Source of the DNA: Sycon ciliatum | Lineage: Eukaryota > Porifera > Calcarea > Leucosolenida > Sycettidae | DNA: 64,000 bases | Assembly (NCBI RefSeq): GCF_964019385.1 | Contig: NC_088644.1 | Coordinates: 40,723,859-40,787,858 of the forward strand | Direction: 5' to 3' | In this document: positions 39,883-55,634 of the stretch, piece by piece | How the letters are laid out: every line of letters starts with the position of its first letter | How positions within the stretch are numbered: position 1 is the stretch's first letter | The notes under the pieces: model-generated | Told to the model about the DNA's origin: nothing | Databases searched by the model: none | The model's input: the letters and a program-made list of their open reading frames with translations, nothing else | Translations under genes and position numbers: made by a program

Positions 39883-39931
39883 CTTTATTTATAGTGGAAA
39901 TCAAAACAGGCATAATGCCTAATGACAATGG
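39883..39931 (-). repeat. Retroelement 3' tail, type 1 (minus strand)
   Basis: On the minus strand it reads aggcattatgcctgttttg, then a short spacer and aaataaag. The self-complementary aggcat/atgcct would form a small stem-loop just before the poly-A-like end. A second copy is at 42185-42233. Confidence 0.55.
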
Positions 39932-40014
39932 ACCCACTCTGAATACAATTTAAAAAAAGGATATTGTGGAAAAGTAGAGAAAGGAAAAAGAAGAAAACGG
40001 AGGGCTGGTTGTAA

Positions 40015-40093
40015 CGACTTCTCATATATATTGGCAGTCTTCTGACGAGCCAGGAGATGTTGAATTAATAATAATAAAATAAATAATAATAAT
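40015..40093 (+). repeat. Solo 3' end of the CR1-like element found at 34953-35692
   Basis: cgacttctcatatatattgg and the following gcagtcttctgacgagcc are shared base for base with 35624-35670, followed by gttgaattaataataataa. No coding sequence precedes it, so this is an extremely 5'-truncated copy. Confidence 0.8.
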
Positions 40094-40774
40094 GAACAAA
40101 CGTCAATCCAGTGAGCGATGGAAAACTTACATAGTAAGTAAGACGTCATGCAGCGCGAAGTAATGACACCTGCACTGGCTGTTGACAAGTCATTGAGAAT
40201 GGCTAGCTGTCAAGACATTGACAGATGTGTGTGTGCTTTTGTACGTGCAGTATCTTTTAATTAATAGCTACCCTGCGTAGTGAGCGCACCTGTCTAGATG
40301 AGTGCCGTAATGGGGCATCCTGCGTCATCAGATCACGTGTTTCCGTGAAACACTTACAATGGGGCTGCGTATGTAGTCATGATGCGCACGATGCAGTCCT
40401 TCCTAATGGCGGTGGCACGCTACGATTATGTACATTATCAAGAGTCCATAACTATTAGTATGGGGGTTATGGACCCTTGATATTACATAGCAGACTCAGC
40501 GGAGGACGTTCAGGTTGATTGTAACTCTGAGTTTCATGCCGTTAGGCAATCATCAGACAACTGATATTATGTACTAATCTGGCTATTTCAATGATTTGCC
40601 AGCAGAAACATCCACAGCACTCATGACCCTTCATTGACCTTGGCAAGGTTTACATGTGATTGTGTATTTGGGAGAGTCCGATAGGCGCAAGTCCCTCTGA
40701 TGTACCGCTGACTCTACGCTGAAGATCTAAGTATTGTAATTCTCATTCTCATTATAATTTTCATATTCGCTTTC

Positions 40775-40840
40775 ATGTTATTGGGCTCTATGCCCGTTTG
40801 AATTTGCGAATCAAAATAAATACAAAACAAACAAACAAAC
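40775..40840 (+). repeat. Retroelement 3' tail, type 2 (plus strand)
   Basis: Reads attgggctctatgcccg, tttgaatttgcgaatc, aaaataaat, then (aaac)n. The gggc/gccc pair makes a small stem-loop as in the type 1 tails. The closest match is on the minus strand at 42366-42412. Confidence 0.55.
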
Positions 40841-41527
40841 AAAGAACTACGTTGTTCAGAACAGAGGCTTGGTTACTGGAACCTTTGGCGAAGAGACGAA
40901 CTGTTGGGACGGCTTATTTTGCTCCTTGATCTTTGTTCTTCATTCAAAACGTCTGCGTGAAATGCAAAGTATCCTTCGCTGAATGAAGCAAAACAAGTAT
41001 AACATTCTGCTGATTTGACTGGTGCCATTAGTCACCAAGGCTATCGTGGCGGGCACGGGTGGCTTTGTTGATCGGTTGCCACACTGGAACACTGGAAGGC
41101 TCTGAGACCTCTTACTGTCCAAATGCAATGGCAGTTGTTACCACTGTCGATGTAATGGTAAAGATTGGGTACAGATTATCCCTGAACTAGCTTCACCATC
41201 AAGGTTGGAGAAGCTGCACGTACATGTCCATGTACAGTCTTGTAGCGTATTGCTAACTGTCTCTACGCATCCACCTACTAGTTGACGTGTTTTGCATGGG
41301 AGCCGATATGTTTCAGCACATTGTGTGGACAATGTTTTACGAGTACGTGCGAACCGTGTGCGGCTCAGCACACAACCGGTGTGTACTCCTAGGCACCTGT
41401 TGTTGGGGCGAGGCGTATGTTTCCCAGAAACGATAGCGAACGGAAACAGCTCAACACGGGAGTTTGAAATAAACGATTTCACCGGAAAGGCATATGCGTC
41501 ATTTGCCCGTAAAAGAGGCCTTGTTAC

Positions 41528-41533
41528 TACTAG

Positions 41534-41611
<78 letters not shown>
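41528..41611 (+). repeat. (ACT)n microsatellite
   Basis: 84 bp of act triplets. On the minus strand this is AGT, the same repeat as the arrays at 45.6-61.5 kb but inverted and without a recognisable retroelement beside it. Confidence 0.95.
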
Positions 41612-41612
<1 letters not shown>

Positions 41613-42184
41613 GATCGCTTGAGAGGCTCAATGGAGCACAATCATGATTGTTGGTTTACATGAGTCAGTGATGCATGACAATTACCGGTATAGCACACTG
41701 TACATGTACCGGTATATACAATGTATGTACCGGAACAGGGATTAATTCTACTCAGCGACGTAGACTACAGCAGTCAGCATGGGCATGAAAGCCAGGGAGA
41801 ATGGTACACAAACCATCCACTACTACGACTACATGATTGACTGTACTACTAGTACTAGTAGTAGTGCCAGTAGTGGCCAGTGAGATGGAGAACAGGACGC
41901 CAGAGACAGAGTCAGGACTCATGTAGACTCTGCACTGTACTGCTGCAGCGTGTTCAGTGATCTCGCTCAACTGGGAGATGGCATCATCTCAGTAAGTCTC
42001 CGACCTACAACGGAGCGATGCTGCTGCTGCTGGCATGATGAAATGGCCCGGGGCGAGTTCTTCCTCCGAATATCCGGCGCATGCATTTTGCAGTCTTCTG
42101 GCTCAATGCATTGCACGGTTCACTGAAACGAAGGCGAGTCGGCATAGGCCAAGTTAGCACCGGCTTAGTACTGTGTTGTAAACT

Positions 42185-42412
42185 GTATTTATAGTGGAAG
42201 TCAAAACACAGGCATAATGCCTAATAACAATGGACACATCGTGCAAAGTGAAAAACAAACAACCACAAAACAATTCATAAAGCTAGAATAGCTTCTTTCT
42301 CCGGTCTCCACTCTTCCAGAGTTCCTGGCTTTCAGCTAAGATGTATGTATGTGTATGTATGTATACTTTATTTGAATTCGCAAATCCAAACGAGCACAAA
42401 TGCTCAATGACA
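42185..42412 (-). repeat. Two retroelement 3' tails on the minus strand (types 1 and 2)
   Basis: 42185-42233 repeats the type 1 tail (minus strand attaggcattatgcctg). 42366-42412 is a type 2 tail: minus-strand gagcatttgtgctcg, tttggatttgcgaattc, aaataaag, followed by a (tacat)-like run. No ORF lies ahead of either. Confidence 0.5.
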
Positions 42413-43200
42413 AGGCCCGGTGCTCGTATTGCTGATCCTACCTGCAGCAGCGTGCGTTTTACAAGTTACTAAGGCTAATAGCCTTCGGCTGATTCAGCAG
42501 GCGTGTCCCGCATGTAAATGTAAATAGCAGGTATCGGTATTTACACGGTGAACTGTTTCCCACAGGAATTGCCATCTCCATTCCGAAATCATTTTTACTT
42601 CGGTGCATCCCTGTTTGACAGTGTCCCCATGTCTCGCCCCCGAGACGAAGCAAGTACAGTAGGAGCCACACCGGCTGAAGTAAAGAAAAACACTTCTGTG
42701 TACTAGTAGTAGTAGTAGTAGTACTTCACATGCATTTTTACTTGTCCTCTCTCACAAGCGGCCGCACAGTGTGCAAATGATTGTAGCCTTTGCTGTCCCA
42801 ACTCCCCTCCATTAGAGCACTTCACGTTTTTGCATGCAGTAGACATGAAGTTAGTGTATGGCCGCTAGCCCACTAGATATAGACCCCAAGTCCACGAAGA
42901 TGCTATTCTTATTGTTTGTCAATGAGCTCGTGGATCAGCTACGAAGATCTCTCTTTATGTTACCCCTGTGTGGTGCGTTCATGGTGCGTTCTGCCACAAG
43001 GTTCTAGTGTCGTCCTTGCCATTACATTCCACTTGGGGTTTGAACATTGAGCCTTTGGTCCCAGAGTAGAGTGCAGTCAGCAGACGAAGAAGGTCAGCCA
43101 GGCTGCATACGGCAAGACAGAAGGGAACACCGTGTTGCCAGTAGCTCAACATAGCTCTACACATCACATTCCACAATAGCACTCACGCACGCGCAGCCAG

Positions 43201-43543
43201 CTATTCTTCAGTGCATGGGCCGTCGTTGTCAGGCGCCACCCAGACGGCATTGTCCACCGCGGAGGCCTCATTGCCAAACTTGGTGGCGATCTGAGCTGTA
43301 AGTTGACAAGGTGCACACGCAAAGCTCGAATGGCCAATCCAGTGTTAGAATACAGTGCGAGAAGCCAGAGTTGTTCCGCACTAAAATTGATAGATAGGCG
43401 GCAACTGTTACAGACAATTAATTGATGCATGGCTGAATTGGAAGCGTGCGGCATGCCTTTCTGAGCGCTCTGGCGTGGCGTGGTGACTGTGTGAGCTTAC
43501 CATCCTTAGTCGTCGTCTCCTGTCGGGATGTCTGGGTGCTCAG
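43201..43543 (-). CDS. Possible two-exon 3' end of a minus-strand gene
   Basis: On the minus strand, 43543-43501 reads LSTQTSRQETTTKD and ends in a good donor (gtaagc, phase 1). 43295-43201, after acceptor cttacag, continues in phase as AQIATKFGNEASAVDN and stops at tag (43203-43201). The composition is protein-like but I do not recognise a family. The upstream acceptor for the first piece is poor, and a stop lies 12 bases further up, so this may be a gene remnant. Confidence 0.3.
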
Positions 43544-44214
43544 CTCACGCAATCATTAATGCTTGCTCGGACCTCGCACATGCTAGCCAATTACCTAGCA
43601 TGCCTGTGTGGTGGGTCCTTGAACAGAATAGCTGCATCGCACCGTACATTCTACAGCGGCTGTGCCCTGAGGAAACCAAAGCCAAACCTTCGCAAATGTA
43701 AATATACAATAATGGCCTGGCTATAATACGGAGACTTGGTGTCTACATGAATGGCAATTGCCATGGGATATCACGAGATGCACGTGACGCTCTTGAACTA
43801 TGGTGAAGGCTTGCAAACCACAGATGTTGCACTGCAGCCTCTCAATGGCTTCTATTGACGTCAGCAATTGCCGGACAGATAGTTCCACACATCAATTGGT
43901 ATGAAATTACAACCGAATTTACCTTATCACTACTCACGGGCCAGTGCAAGCATACCAATGTAAACGGGGTTTGTGGGTCGCCACTCATGCAACATCAGTT
44001 ATTTGGCAGATGGCCACATGGCGCGCGAACGCCAACATCAGCTGAACACGCAGCCGCGACTGCATGCAGCTGAAGCATCAAACCGCGCCAGATCGAGAGA
44101 AGCGGGTGGGGATCACTTTTGTCCATATCCTCCCCGCTTGCTCTGGAAGGAGCTCCAGTTGCTTGGGTGTTTACTGTCGTTCAGAGCTCGATTTAGTCAT
44201 CTCCTCCATCCATC
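43544..44214. other. Upstream region of the second Ly6/uPAR gene
   Basis: No repeat or coding exon that I can support is visible. It should hold the promoter of the gene at 44215, but no TATA-like element is convincing. Confidence 0.4.
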
Positions 44215-44979
44215 ATGAAGGTCCTCGTTGCTTTCCTGGTCGTATGCCTTGCAGTGGCAGTGCGGTCCCAGAGCTGCAAACAGACTACCGCCAGCGTTTG
44301 CACTGGTGACACGTACAGTTGCGCTGAGGGCTCAGTCAGTTGCAGCTCCTACTGCTTATCCGGATCTACGTATGCCAAGGTTATAGGTAAGTGCGGCCAT
44401 ATTGTCGCAACTCTAAGACCTCTTCCAGCAAAGCAGTCTCTTTCCATACAATTTTAAGATGCTCCTTTTCTGACTCTGTTAGCCGGACGAAATGAAAAAT
44501 GCCGTTGGGGTTATAGGTGCCGCCAAGATTTTTGTTTGGTCTGTTGGGCTGGTCTTTGCGCATTTGGTGCGTACGTCGTTCAGGTCTAAGGCTGAGCGCG
44601 GACCTCCTTCCCGTTCCACTGGCAATTGCTCTGGACCAATATGCTCGACATCTGTACTGAGTAGGTTAACTTATTCTGGTATAATCCTTTTCACCACTAA
44701 CTCAGCTTTTCTTTGACCTCTGCAGGAATTGGTGTCAGGACGTGGTACAAGAAGTGCTACACCGCCAGTGACGTTTCCCGCATCAACTGCGGAACCCAGA
44801 ACTTCACCTGCAAGACGGATACCGCGTTCGGTTTGACCTCCTCCTACTGCTGGAGATGCTGCTTCGGTAATGACTGCAACACCGGCACTCCTCCCGCCGC
44901 CGCTGCCTCTACTCTGCAGATCATCAGCCCAATCACCATGATCATGCTCATTGCCGCCATTTTCTACTTGACCAAGTAG
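44215..44979 (+). CDS. Ly6/uPAR (three-finger) GPI-anchored protein, 141 aa, two exons
   Basis: Exon 1 (44215-44386, donor gtaagt, phase 1) and exon 2 (44726-44979, acceptor ctgcag) give 426 nt, 141 residues plus stop. A clean signal peptide (MKVLVAFLVVCLAVAVRSQ) is followed by a mature N-terminus SCKQTT. Ten or more cysteines then follow in LU spacing, ending CWRCCFGNDCN. A PPAAAAS region and hydrophobic tail (PITMIMLIAAIFYL) predict GPI attachment. Its intron falls after the same cysteine block and in the same phase as in 32397-33348. The two differ greatly in sequence, which suggests an old duplication. The role at the cell surface is unknown. Confidence 0.88.
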
Positions 44980-45588
44980 ACTATTCCCTTCTAAAGGACA
45001 TAGTAATACTGTTTGGTGTGCCGCATTGATGTGTGTCTTTTCACATCTTGCCTCTTTTTGACGGTTTTCCCCTGCCATCCCATGCCTTTTCTCCGTGGCA
45101 TTAGCTGTCTGAGTTTGGCAATATAGACTGTCTTGTACATTTGTACAAAGCCACTCGGTCATGAGCTGTTTTTTTTTCTCTCACTCTTCCTGGTCTTCCC
45201 AGGTCTTGTCAATCCTGTTTGAGTCTCTACGTTATATGTTCTGACTATAATGAATGGTACAGTTTTGAGAGAGAAGCTTTCCGGTATTGAAAGTGGTCGT
45301 CGTACGGCTGGGCAGCACCCGCTGGTGCAAATTGTGGTCCAGTGCTGCAACGCAGATATGCAGCCTTGTGGATACATGCTTGCGTGCATTACAGGGTAGC
45401 TGGTTTTCCGTGGCAAAGGGCAGTGTATAAACGGACCTTGATGACTAGTTGTTTCGAGACTTTGTACAAAGGGAATTACTGAGGAGCGCCAATAAGAAGC
45501 TGCGGTATAGTATGCTTTAGCTGGACAAGGAGATGGCGAATATTTGTTATATCGCTAGAGTAGACGTCTTTATAAGCAGCTACTGTTG
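44980..45588. other. 3' flank of the second Ly6/uPAR gene, nothing else recognised
   Basis: No perfect AATAAA is seen close to the stop. No further exon, element end or tandem repeat was found before the AGT array. Confidence 0.45.
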
Positions 45589-45596
45589 CACTAGTG

Positions 45597-48116
<2,520 letters not shown>

Positions 48117-51100
48117 GCGGCTCATAGAGTGCGGATGGAGATTTTGCTCCTCCGCAGTTTTTTAATTGTTTTATGCACTGTCCAGGTCAACCGGTTGTTT
48201 ATCCTACGTCATTACTTTCGTCTAGGTTTCGGGAGTCGGCTCCAGTAGGTTTTACCGCTGTGGAGTTGCCCAGTCTGCTATTCCTACATCCAGCTGGTGT
48301 CGTATTGCCTGGCGAACCGGCCATTGTGCTGTAGTTTCGGTGCCTTCGCCTTTGGGCCGTGGGTGAGATGGCTTGCTGTGTTGTGTTTCGCGGCTGAGTC
48401 ACAGTGAGTGTTTTCCCACATGGTCTGTGGCGAGTGACATGCGAGGTGCTCTTCACACCTCGCGTCTCTTCGCCCGTGCTGCAGGCTGCATGGCATGTCA
48501 CGGCGTGGGGCGTCGGCTGGGCCCTGTTGCTCCTGCAGCAAGAAAACTGGAACGTGCGGAGCATGTTCGTGCAATAGGGATGGACGATGCTGTTTCAATT
48601 GCTACCCAGGTCAAGTTGGGCGCTGCAAGAATTTTGGAAATTGTGATTTGCATGATGTTGGTGGATCAGAGGTGCCTCAAGGCCTTTCTGCTGGTGATCC
48701 GCCGGCCTGGAGTGGGCGAAGAGTGCAGCCTTCTCGATCGGGTGAGTCCGCTGCTGGCCGGACCGGTGGTGTGCCTCGCGAGGTACGGGCGACTTTGGTA
48801 TCCAGGCCCCCGTCATCGGCCGCCGAACGCTCGGGTGCGGCACCGGCGCCTGAGGTCGCTGGGTCTTCCCAATCTTCTGTGTCTGCGACTGCGGTTCCGT
48901 GTGGGGAGTCACTGCGGGTGGACTTGCCTGTTCCTGTGTGCTCCGGGATGGTTCCTGATTGCGCTGCCGCCCCTTCGCCCGTGGGTGCTTCTGCTGACCC
49001 CACTGCAGCTTCCCGGGTACCTGCGTCTGCAGCGCCGACCTCTGTGGGTCCCGGCTCGTCTCGACAGCCTCAGTTTGTTGATCTGCCACCCGAGAAATGT
49101 GATTCTCCAGAACCTGATGGCTTTTGGTCGTTGCCAACAGACGATATAATCATTTTAATGGACAAAACCCATGCAGAAATAGTCAAGTGGCAACGGAATC
49201 TGTTTATCATACCTTTCGGGGATGAGGGTCGTCGGTTCGTCAAGGAACTAGCTCGCCTGATTGGTCTTTTCAGCGGCGGAACTCGCGACGGAGCTTTTGC
49301 ATGGTCGGCTGTGGTCATTGCTTGCCATCTGATTTTGCAGCGGCCTTTTGTAGTATCCAATGCCTCTGACAACAAGAAATCGTTACGCAAGCGTCTTGAC
49401 TGGTGGATGTGTGGAGACATGGCTGCATTGCTGCGTGAGGCACGGTGCATTCAAGCCCATCTACCCAGATCAACACCTGGCAAAACAGCAGCTAATGGTC
49501 TGGATGACGTCGAGTTCGCAAAAATGGTATACAGCGACCGCATTGGAACAGCTGCTCACTACCTGGAGGATGATGGTGGTGGTGGCGTACTCCCGTTGGA
49601 CAAGATTGTGGGTGGCAAGTCGGTACTGGAATTGTTGAGAGACAAGCATCCTGTTCCGGCTGATGCAGAACCAGAGATTCTACTCGATGATGAAGCCACA
49701 GTCCAGGAGAATGTGCTGTTTGATTCAATAACACCAGCTCAAATCCGCAAGACCTGCATGATTATGAAGGGGGCAGCGGGTCCGTCAGGCCTTGACTCCG
49801 CTGCCTGGCGTCGGATGGCCTCAATGTATACATCAGCTTCTGACGACCTGTGCTCGGCTCTGGCTCGTGCTGCCAAGCGTCTTTGCACTGAGGCAATTGA
49901 GCCGCGGGATCTCCGCTCATTCCTGGCAGCAAGGCTCATTCCATTGGATAAGCAGCCTGGGGTAAGGCCTATAGCCATCGGGGAGGTGTTTCGCCGCGTG
50001 ATCGGGAAAGTGGTCATGTCGGTTATCGAGAGGGATGTGGCTGCGGTTACTGCTCCTCATCAGCTGTGCGTCGGCGTCCCGTCGGCTTGCGAGGTCGGGG
50101 TGCAGGCTTTGACCGGCCTCTATGACCGCGAGACGACTCAAGGTATTCTGCTGGTGGATGCGTCCAACGCCTTCAATTCTCTGAACAGGGCCGCGGCGCT
50201 GCACAACATTCCAAGAATCTGTCCTGCCGCTGGGCGAATTTTCATTAACACCTACCAGGCCGACATCCCTCTATACCTCAATGGCGGAGAGGTCATTTAT
50301 TCCCGGGAGGGTACATGCCAAGGGGATCCTCTTGCCATGGCGTTCTACGCTCTCGCGACTGTGCCCCTGGCATCTCGGCTGTCGCGTCGACTTCCAAGCA
50401 CCAGCCAGATTTGGTACGCGGATGACGATGCCGCAGCCGGAGAGCTCCTGCCGCTGCGTGGGTATTGGGATTGCATCGTGGAGGAGGGGCCCCGGTATGG
50501 CTACCACCCCAATGCCATGAAGACGGTTTTACTCGTCCGTCCACATTTAATGGAAAGGGCCCAGGAGGTATTTGCCGGCACTGATGTCCGTATCCGGAGC
50601 GACGGCGTTCGTTACCTTGGCGGGGCCATTGGAGACCAACAGTTCCGAGAGAATTTTGTGAAGAGCCGTGTTGAGGAACTGTCCACATTGGTTAGGCGCC
50701 TTGCTGGTCTGGCTGTCACCCAGCCTCAGGCGGCCTTTCGCGTCTTCTCTGCCTCTCTGCAGTCCCGTTGGACCTATCTGCAGCGTGCAGTCTTTGTGGA
50801 CCCTGTCCTGTATACGCCACTGGATGACGTCATCAACAAACATCTGCTGCCAGCATTGACAGGCCATCCTCTTGCGGCTGATGGTGTACTCCGTCAGCTC
50901 TTTGCAATGCCTGTGAGGAATGGAGGGCTGGCTGTCCGCATTGGCAGTTTGCGTGCGGAGGCTGAGTACCTCCTTTGCCGGACGTCGATAATGCCCATGG
51001 TGGATTGCGTGCTGACTGGTGCTGTCGATGGTCCTGATGCTATCGACGGTCCTGTTGCCGATATCATCGCTGCCTCCAGGGGTTTGGCCACGCAGGCTCG

Positions 51101-52316
51101 CCGGGAACGCCGGGCGCAGCACAATGCTGCATTGGAGGAGATCAGGCCCGCTCTGACGGATGAGCAGCGCCTACTAGTGGATGTCGCGGGTGACGGCGGT
51201 GTGTCAACGTGGCTGGTTACGCCTCCATCGGCTTCATTTCCTTTAACTATATTCAACAAGTCTGATTTTCGAGACGCATTGTGCCTGAGGTATGGCCTGC
51301 CGTTTGATGGCATATCATTATCCTGTGTTTGTGGCCAAGACATGTCAGTTCATCACGCCCTCACGTGCCCAAGCGGGGGATACCCTACCCAGAGACACAA
51401 TGAACTTCGCGACCTCCTAGCGGACGCACTCGCTAGTGTTGTTTGCGATGTCGAGATTGAGCCACCGCTGATGCCGTTGGGTGGTGAAGCCGTCTCTGGG
51501 GGCTCAGCTGACGGTGCTCGTGTGGATATACGGGCTCGTGGCTTCTGGACCAGGCAGCAAAACGCCTTTTTTGATGTACGGGTCACGCACCCAAGGCCGT
51601 CTTTGCTGTCTGGACCAGAAGTGTCGAGGCAGTTATCCCAACACGAGCGTCAGAAGAAACGTCAGTATTCCGATCGAATCAACCAGGTGGATCGAGGATC
51701 GTTCACTCCGCTTGTTTTCGCCACCAGTGGACAGTGTGCTCCCGAATGTGGCATCTTCCTCAAGACCCTCGCAACACAATTGCACCATAAGAACTCGGAC
51801 ATACCGTATCGTCTCATCATCAGCCACTTGCGCTCGAGAATCAGTCTATCTCTGATGCGGTGGCAGATTACTTGCTTCCGGGGGTCACGTGCATCATACC
51901 TACGCAGTGGATCCGGCATTGGCCGACATTGCTTTGTAACGGAGTGCCGTACATTGGCTCATATGCCGCGCTGACGGGCATCAATGGACTTGCCATAATA
52001 TTGTCATTGGTTTCATTCTGTCTCAGAGTGTTCTGTTGTATTTGTTTTCGTTTTAAAAGCGTTTGAGCGGTTGGGTGAATGGAAACGTCACCGTACTGGT
52101 AGTAGCGATGCTTGGATGGTGTTTGCGGGTTTGCTCTTTGTTTTTGTATTCCCTAGTTGGCTTGATTCTTTTATTTTATTTTATTTTCTGATTGGATTTT
52201 CCTATTTATTTGATTTGATTTTTCTTGAATGGTTTTGTCACCATTGCTTTTCTTGCTTGCGCTTTTCAGTTTCTTCTTTCTGATACCCGGTTTGTTTTCA
52301 AATAAAGGCGAAGTTC
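48117..52316 (+). mobile_element. Full-length non-LTR retrotransposon in (AGT)n, 4200 bp (family 1)
   Basis: It is bounded by agt triplets on both sides: 5' ...agtagt|gcggctcat and 3' aaataaaggcgaagttc|agtagt. It has a 378-nt 5' UTR, one ORF (48495-51974) and a 342-nt 3' UTR. Two 5'-truncated copies downstream (53258-53562, 53648-54193) share exactly the same 3' end, which fixes the element terminus. There is no poly-A tail; AGT repeats follow directly. The 3' ends and 5' truncations are those of target-primed reverse transcription. Confidence 0.93.
48495..51974 (+). CDS. Non-LTR retrotransposon protein: Cys-rich finger, reverse transcriptase, CCHC, restriction-like endonuclease, 1159 aa
   Basis: A Cys-rich N-terminus (C11-C44, pattern CCxC-x6-C-x2-CxC-x5-CC-x2-C) resembles CXC-type DNA-binding fingers. 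A Pro/Ser/Ala-rich spacer follows. Reverse transcriptase motifs are RLIPLDKQPGVRPIAIGEVF, LVDASNAFNSLNR (D555), EGTCQGDPLA and WYADDDAA (641-645), then RYLGG. After the thumb comes a zinc motif CVCGQDMSVHHALTC (944-958). A PD-(D/E)xK-like site follows, with D1011 in ARVDIRARG and D1027 in FFDVRV. RT followed by a Cys/His motif and a restriction-like nuclease is the architecture of R2, R4, NeSL, Hero and CRE elements, which insert at specific sites; the clade was not assigned. The frame is intact and so possibly active. Confidence 0.92.
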   Translation: MSRRGASAGPCCSCSKKTGTCGACSCNRDGRCCFNCYPGQVGRCKNFGNCDLHDVGGSEVPQGLSAGDPPAWSGRRVQPSRSGESAAGRTGGVPREVRATLVSRPPSSAAERSGAAPAPEVAGSSQSSVSATAVPCGESLRVDLPVPVCSGMVPDCAAAPSPVGASADPTAASRVPASAAPTSVGPGSSRQPQFVDLPPEKCDSPEPDGFWSLPTDDIIILMDKTHAEIVKWQRNLFIIPFGDEGRRFVKELARLIGLFSGGTRDGAFAWSAVVIACHLILQRPFVVSNASDNKKSLRKRLDWWMCGDMAALLREARCIQAHLPRSTPGKTAANGLDDVEFAKMVYSDRIGTAAHYLEDDGGGGVLPLDKIVGGKSVLELLRDKHPVPADAEPEILLDDEATVQENVLFDSITPAQIRKTCMIMKGAAGPSGLDSAAWRRMASMYTSASDDLCSALARAAKRLCTEAIEPRDLRSFLAARLIPLDKQPGVRPIAIGEVFRRVIGKVVMSVIERDVAAVTAPHQLCVGVPSACEVGVQALTGLYDRETTQGILLVDASNAFNSLNRAAALHNIPRICPAAGRIFINTYQADIPLYLNGGEVIYSREGTCQGDPLAMAFYALATVPLASRLSRRLPSTSQIWYADDDAAAGELLPLRGYWDCIVEEGPRYGYHPNAMKTVLLVRPHLMERAQEVFAGTDVRIRSDGVRYLGGAIGDQQFRENFVKSRVEELSTLVRRLAGLAVTQPQAAFRVFSASLQSRWTYLQRAVFVDPVLYTPLDDVINKHLLPALTGHPLAADGVLRQLFAMPVRNGGLAVRIGSLRAEAEYLLCRTSIMPMVDCVLTGAVDGPDAIDGPVADIIAASRGLATQARRERRAQHNAALEEIRPALTDEQRLLVDVAGDGGVSTWLVTPPSASFPLTIFNKSDFRDALCLRYGLPFDGISLSCVCGQDMSVHHALTCPSGGYPTQRHNELRDLLADALASVVCDVEIEPPLMPLGGEAVSGGSADGARVDIRARGFWTRQQNAFFDVRVTHPRPSLLSGPEVSRQLSQHERQKKRQYSDRINQVDRGSFTPLVFATSGQCAPECGIFLKTLATQLHHKNSDIPYRLIISHLRSRISLSLMRWQITCFRGSRASYLRSGSGIGRHCFVTECRTLAHMPR

Positions 52317-53562
<1,246 letters not shown>

Positions 53563-53647
<85 letters not shown>
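53563..53647 (+). repeat. (AGT)n array 3, about 85 bp
   Basis: A short pure array separating the two truncated copies. Confidence 0.97.
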
Positions 53648-53648
<1 letters not shown>

Positions 53649-54193
53649 CAACACAACTGCACCATAAGAACTCGGACATACCGTATCGTCTCATCATCAG
53701 CCACTTGCGCTCGAGAATCAGTCTATCTCTGATGCGGTGGCAGATTACTTGCTTCCGGGGGTCACGTGCATCATACCTACGCAGTGGATCCGGCATTGGC
53801 CGACATTGCTTTGTAACGGAGTGCCGTACATTGGCTCATATGCCGCGCTGACGGGCATCAATGGACTTGCCATAATATTGTCATTGGTTTCATTCTGTCT
53901 CAAAGTGTTCTGTTGTATTTGTTTTCGTTTTAAAAGCGTTTGAGCGGTTGGGTGAATGAAAACGTCACCGTACTGGTAGTAGCGATGCTTGGATGGTGTT
54001 TGCGGGTTTGCTCTTTGTTTTTGTATTCCCTAGTTGGCTTGATTCTTTTATTTTATTTTATTTTCTGATTGGATTTTCCTATTTATTTGATTTGATTTTT
54101 CTTGAATGGTTTTGTCACCATTGCTTTTCTTGCTTGCGCTTTTCAGTTTCTTCTTTCTGATACCCGGTTTGTTTTCAAATAAAGGCGAAGTTC
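53648..54193 (+). mobile_element. 5'-truncated copy of the family 1 retrotransposon, 546 bp
   Basis: It matches 51771-52316 at equal length. The differences seen are aactgc for aattgc, tcaaagtg for tcagagtg, and the gaatgaaaac variant shared with the 305-bp copy. It keeps the last 67 or so codons of the ORF open. It is flanked by agt arrays on both sides. Confidence 0.95.
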
Positions 54194-55051
<858 letters not shown>

Positions 55052-55600
55052 TGTAGTAATTGAGTGACTGTATGCCTGCACGACACTTGAGTTGTTTCAG
55101 TTGTCGTTGCAGCTTTGGTGGACTCTACTGATGTCTTGTTCCGCATCTGCTGTCCTGTCGCAGGATATGCTTCGGTCACCTCTCCATTCGAGTGAAAGTT
55201 ACGCTCAGTCGTTTCGAAGTTTTCTCCCGCGATGCAGCGAAGACCAGGGCTACTTGCAATCTTTGCAAACCGGTCTATTCTTACAAAGGCTAATCGACGA
55301 CGGCGCTGAAAAGACATCTCGACACCAAACAGCAGTCCGAAGTGAAGCAGCAGCAACCCCAAATGCCGGCGGTGATAATTCATGTAATTTGAACCTGCTG
55401 AAAAAAATCGAACTCAGAAAAAAAATATTCAAAAAAATAATCATATTTGCCACATCAATGAAACTCGTTAGCTCGCTCGATAGCTTGCTCGTTAGTGGAA
55501 CTGATCGCTCGTTTGTTATAGATACGCTCGTTTCAACACTACAAAACAAAGACATGCTCAAAAACAGATATGTCCGTTACGTCACAACATCCGTTTAGGA
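55052..55600. other. Unassigned segment right of AGT array 4
   Basis: It holds an open frame on each strand (plus about 55092-55598; minus 55383 downward into the array). Neither has an identifiable motif. The minus frame contains a Thr-rich end before running into (CTA)n. It could be part of the following element's 5' region or an older insertion. Confidence 0.35.
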
Positions 55601-55634
55601 TCGGCCACACAGCCCCATGCCACTACCGGAGCAG

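Noticed and set aside
53737..53943. 68-codon frame repeated at 51860 and 53737
   Set aside because: It is an out-of-frame reading of the retrotransposon 3' end present in both copies, not a separate gene.
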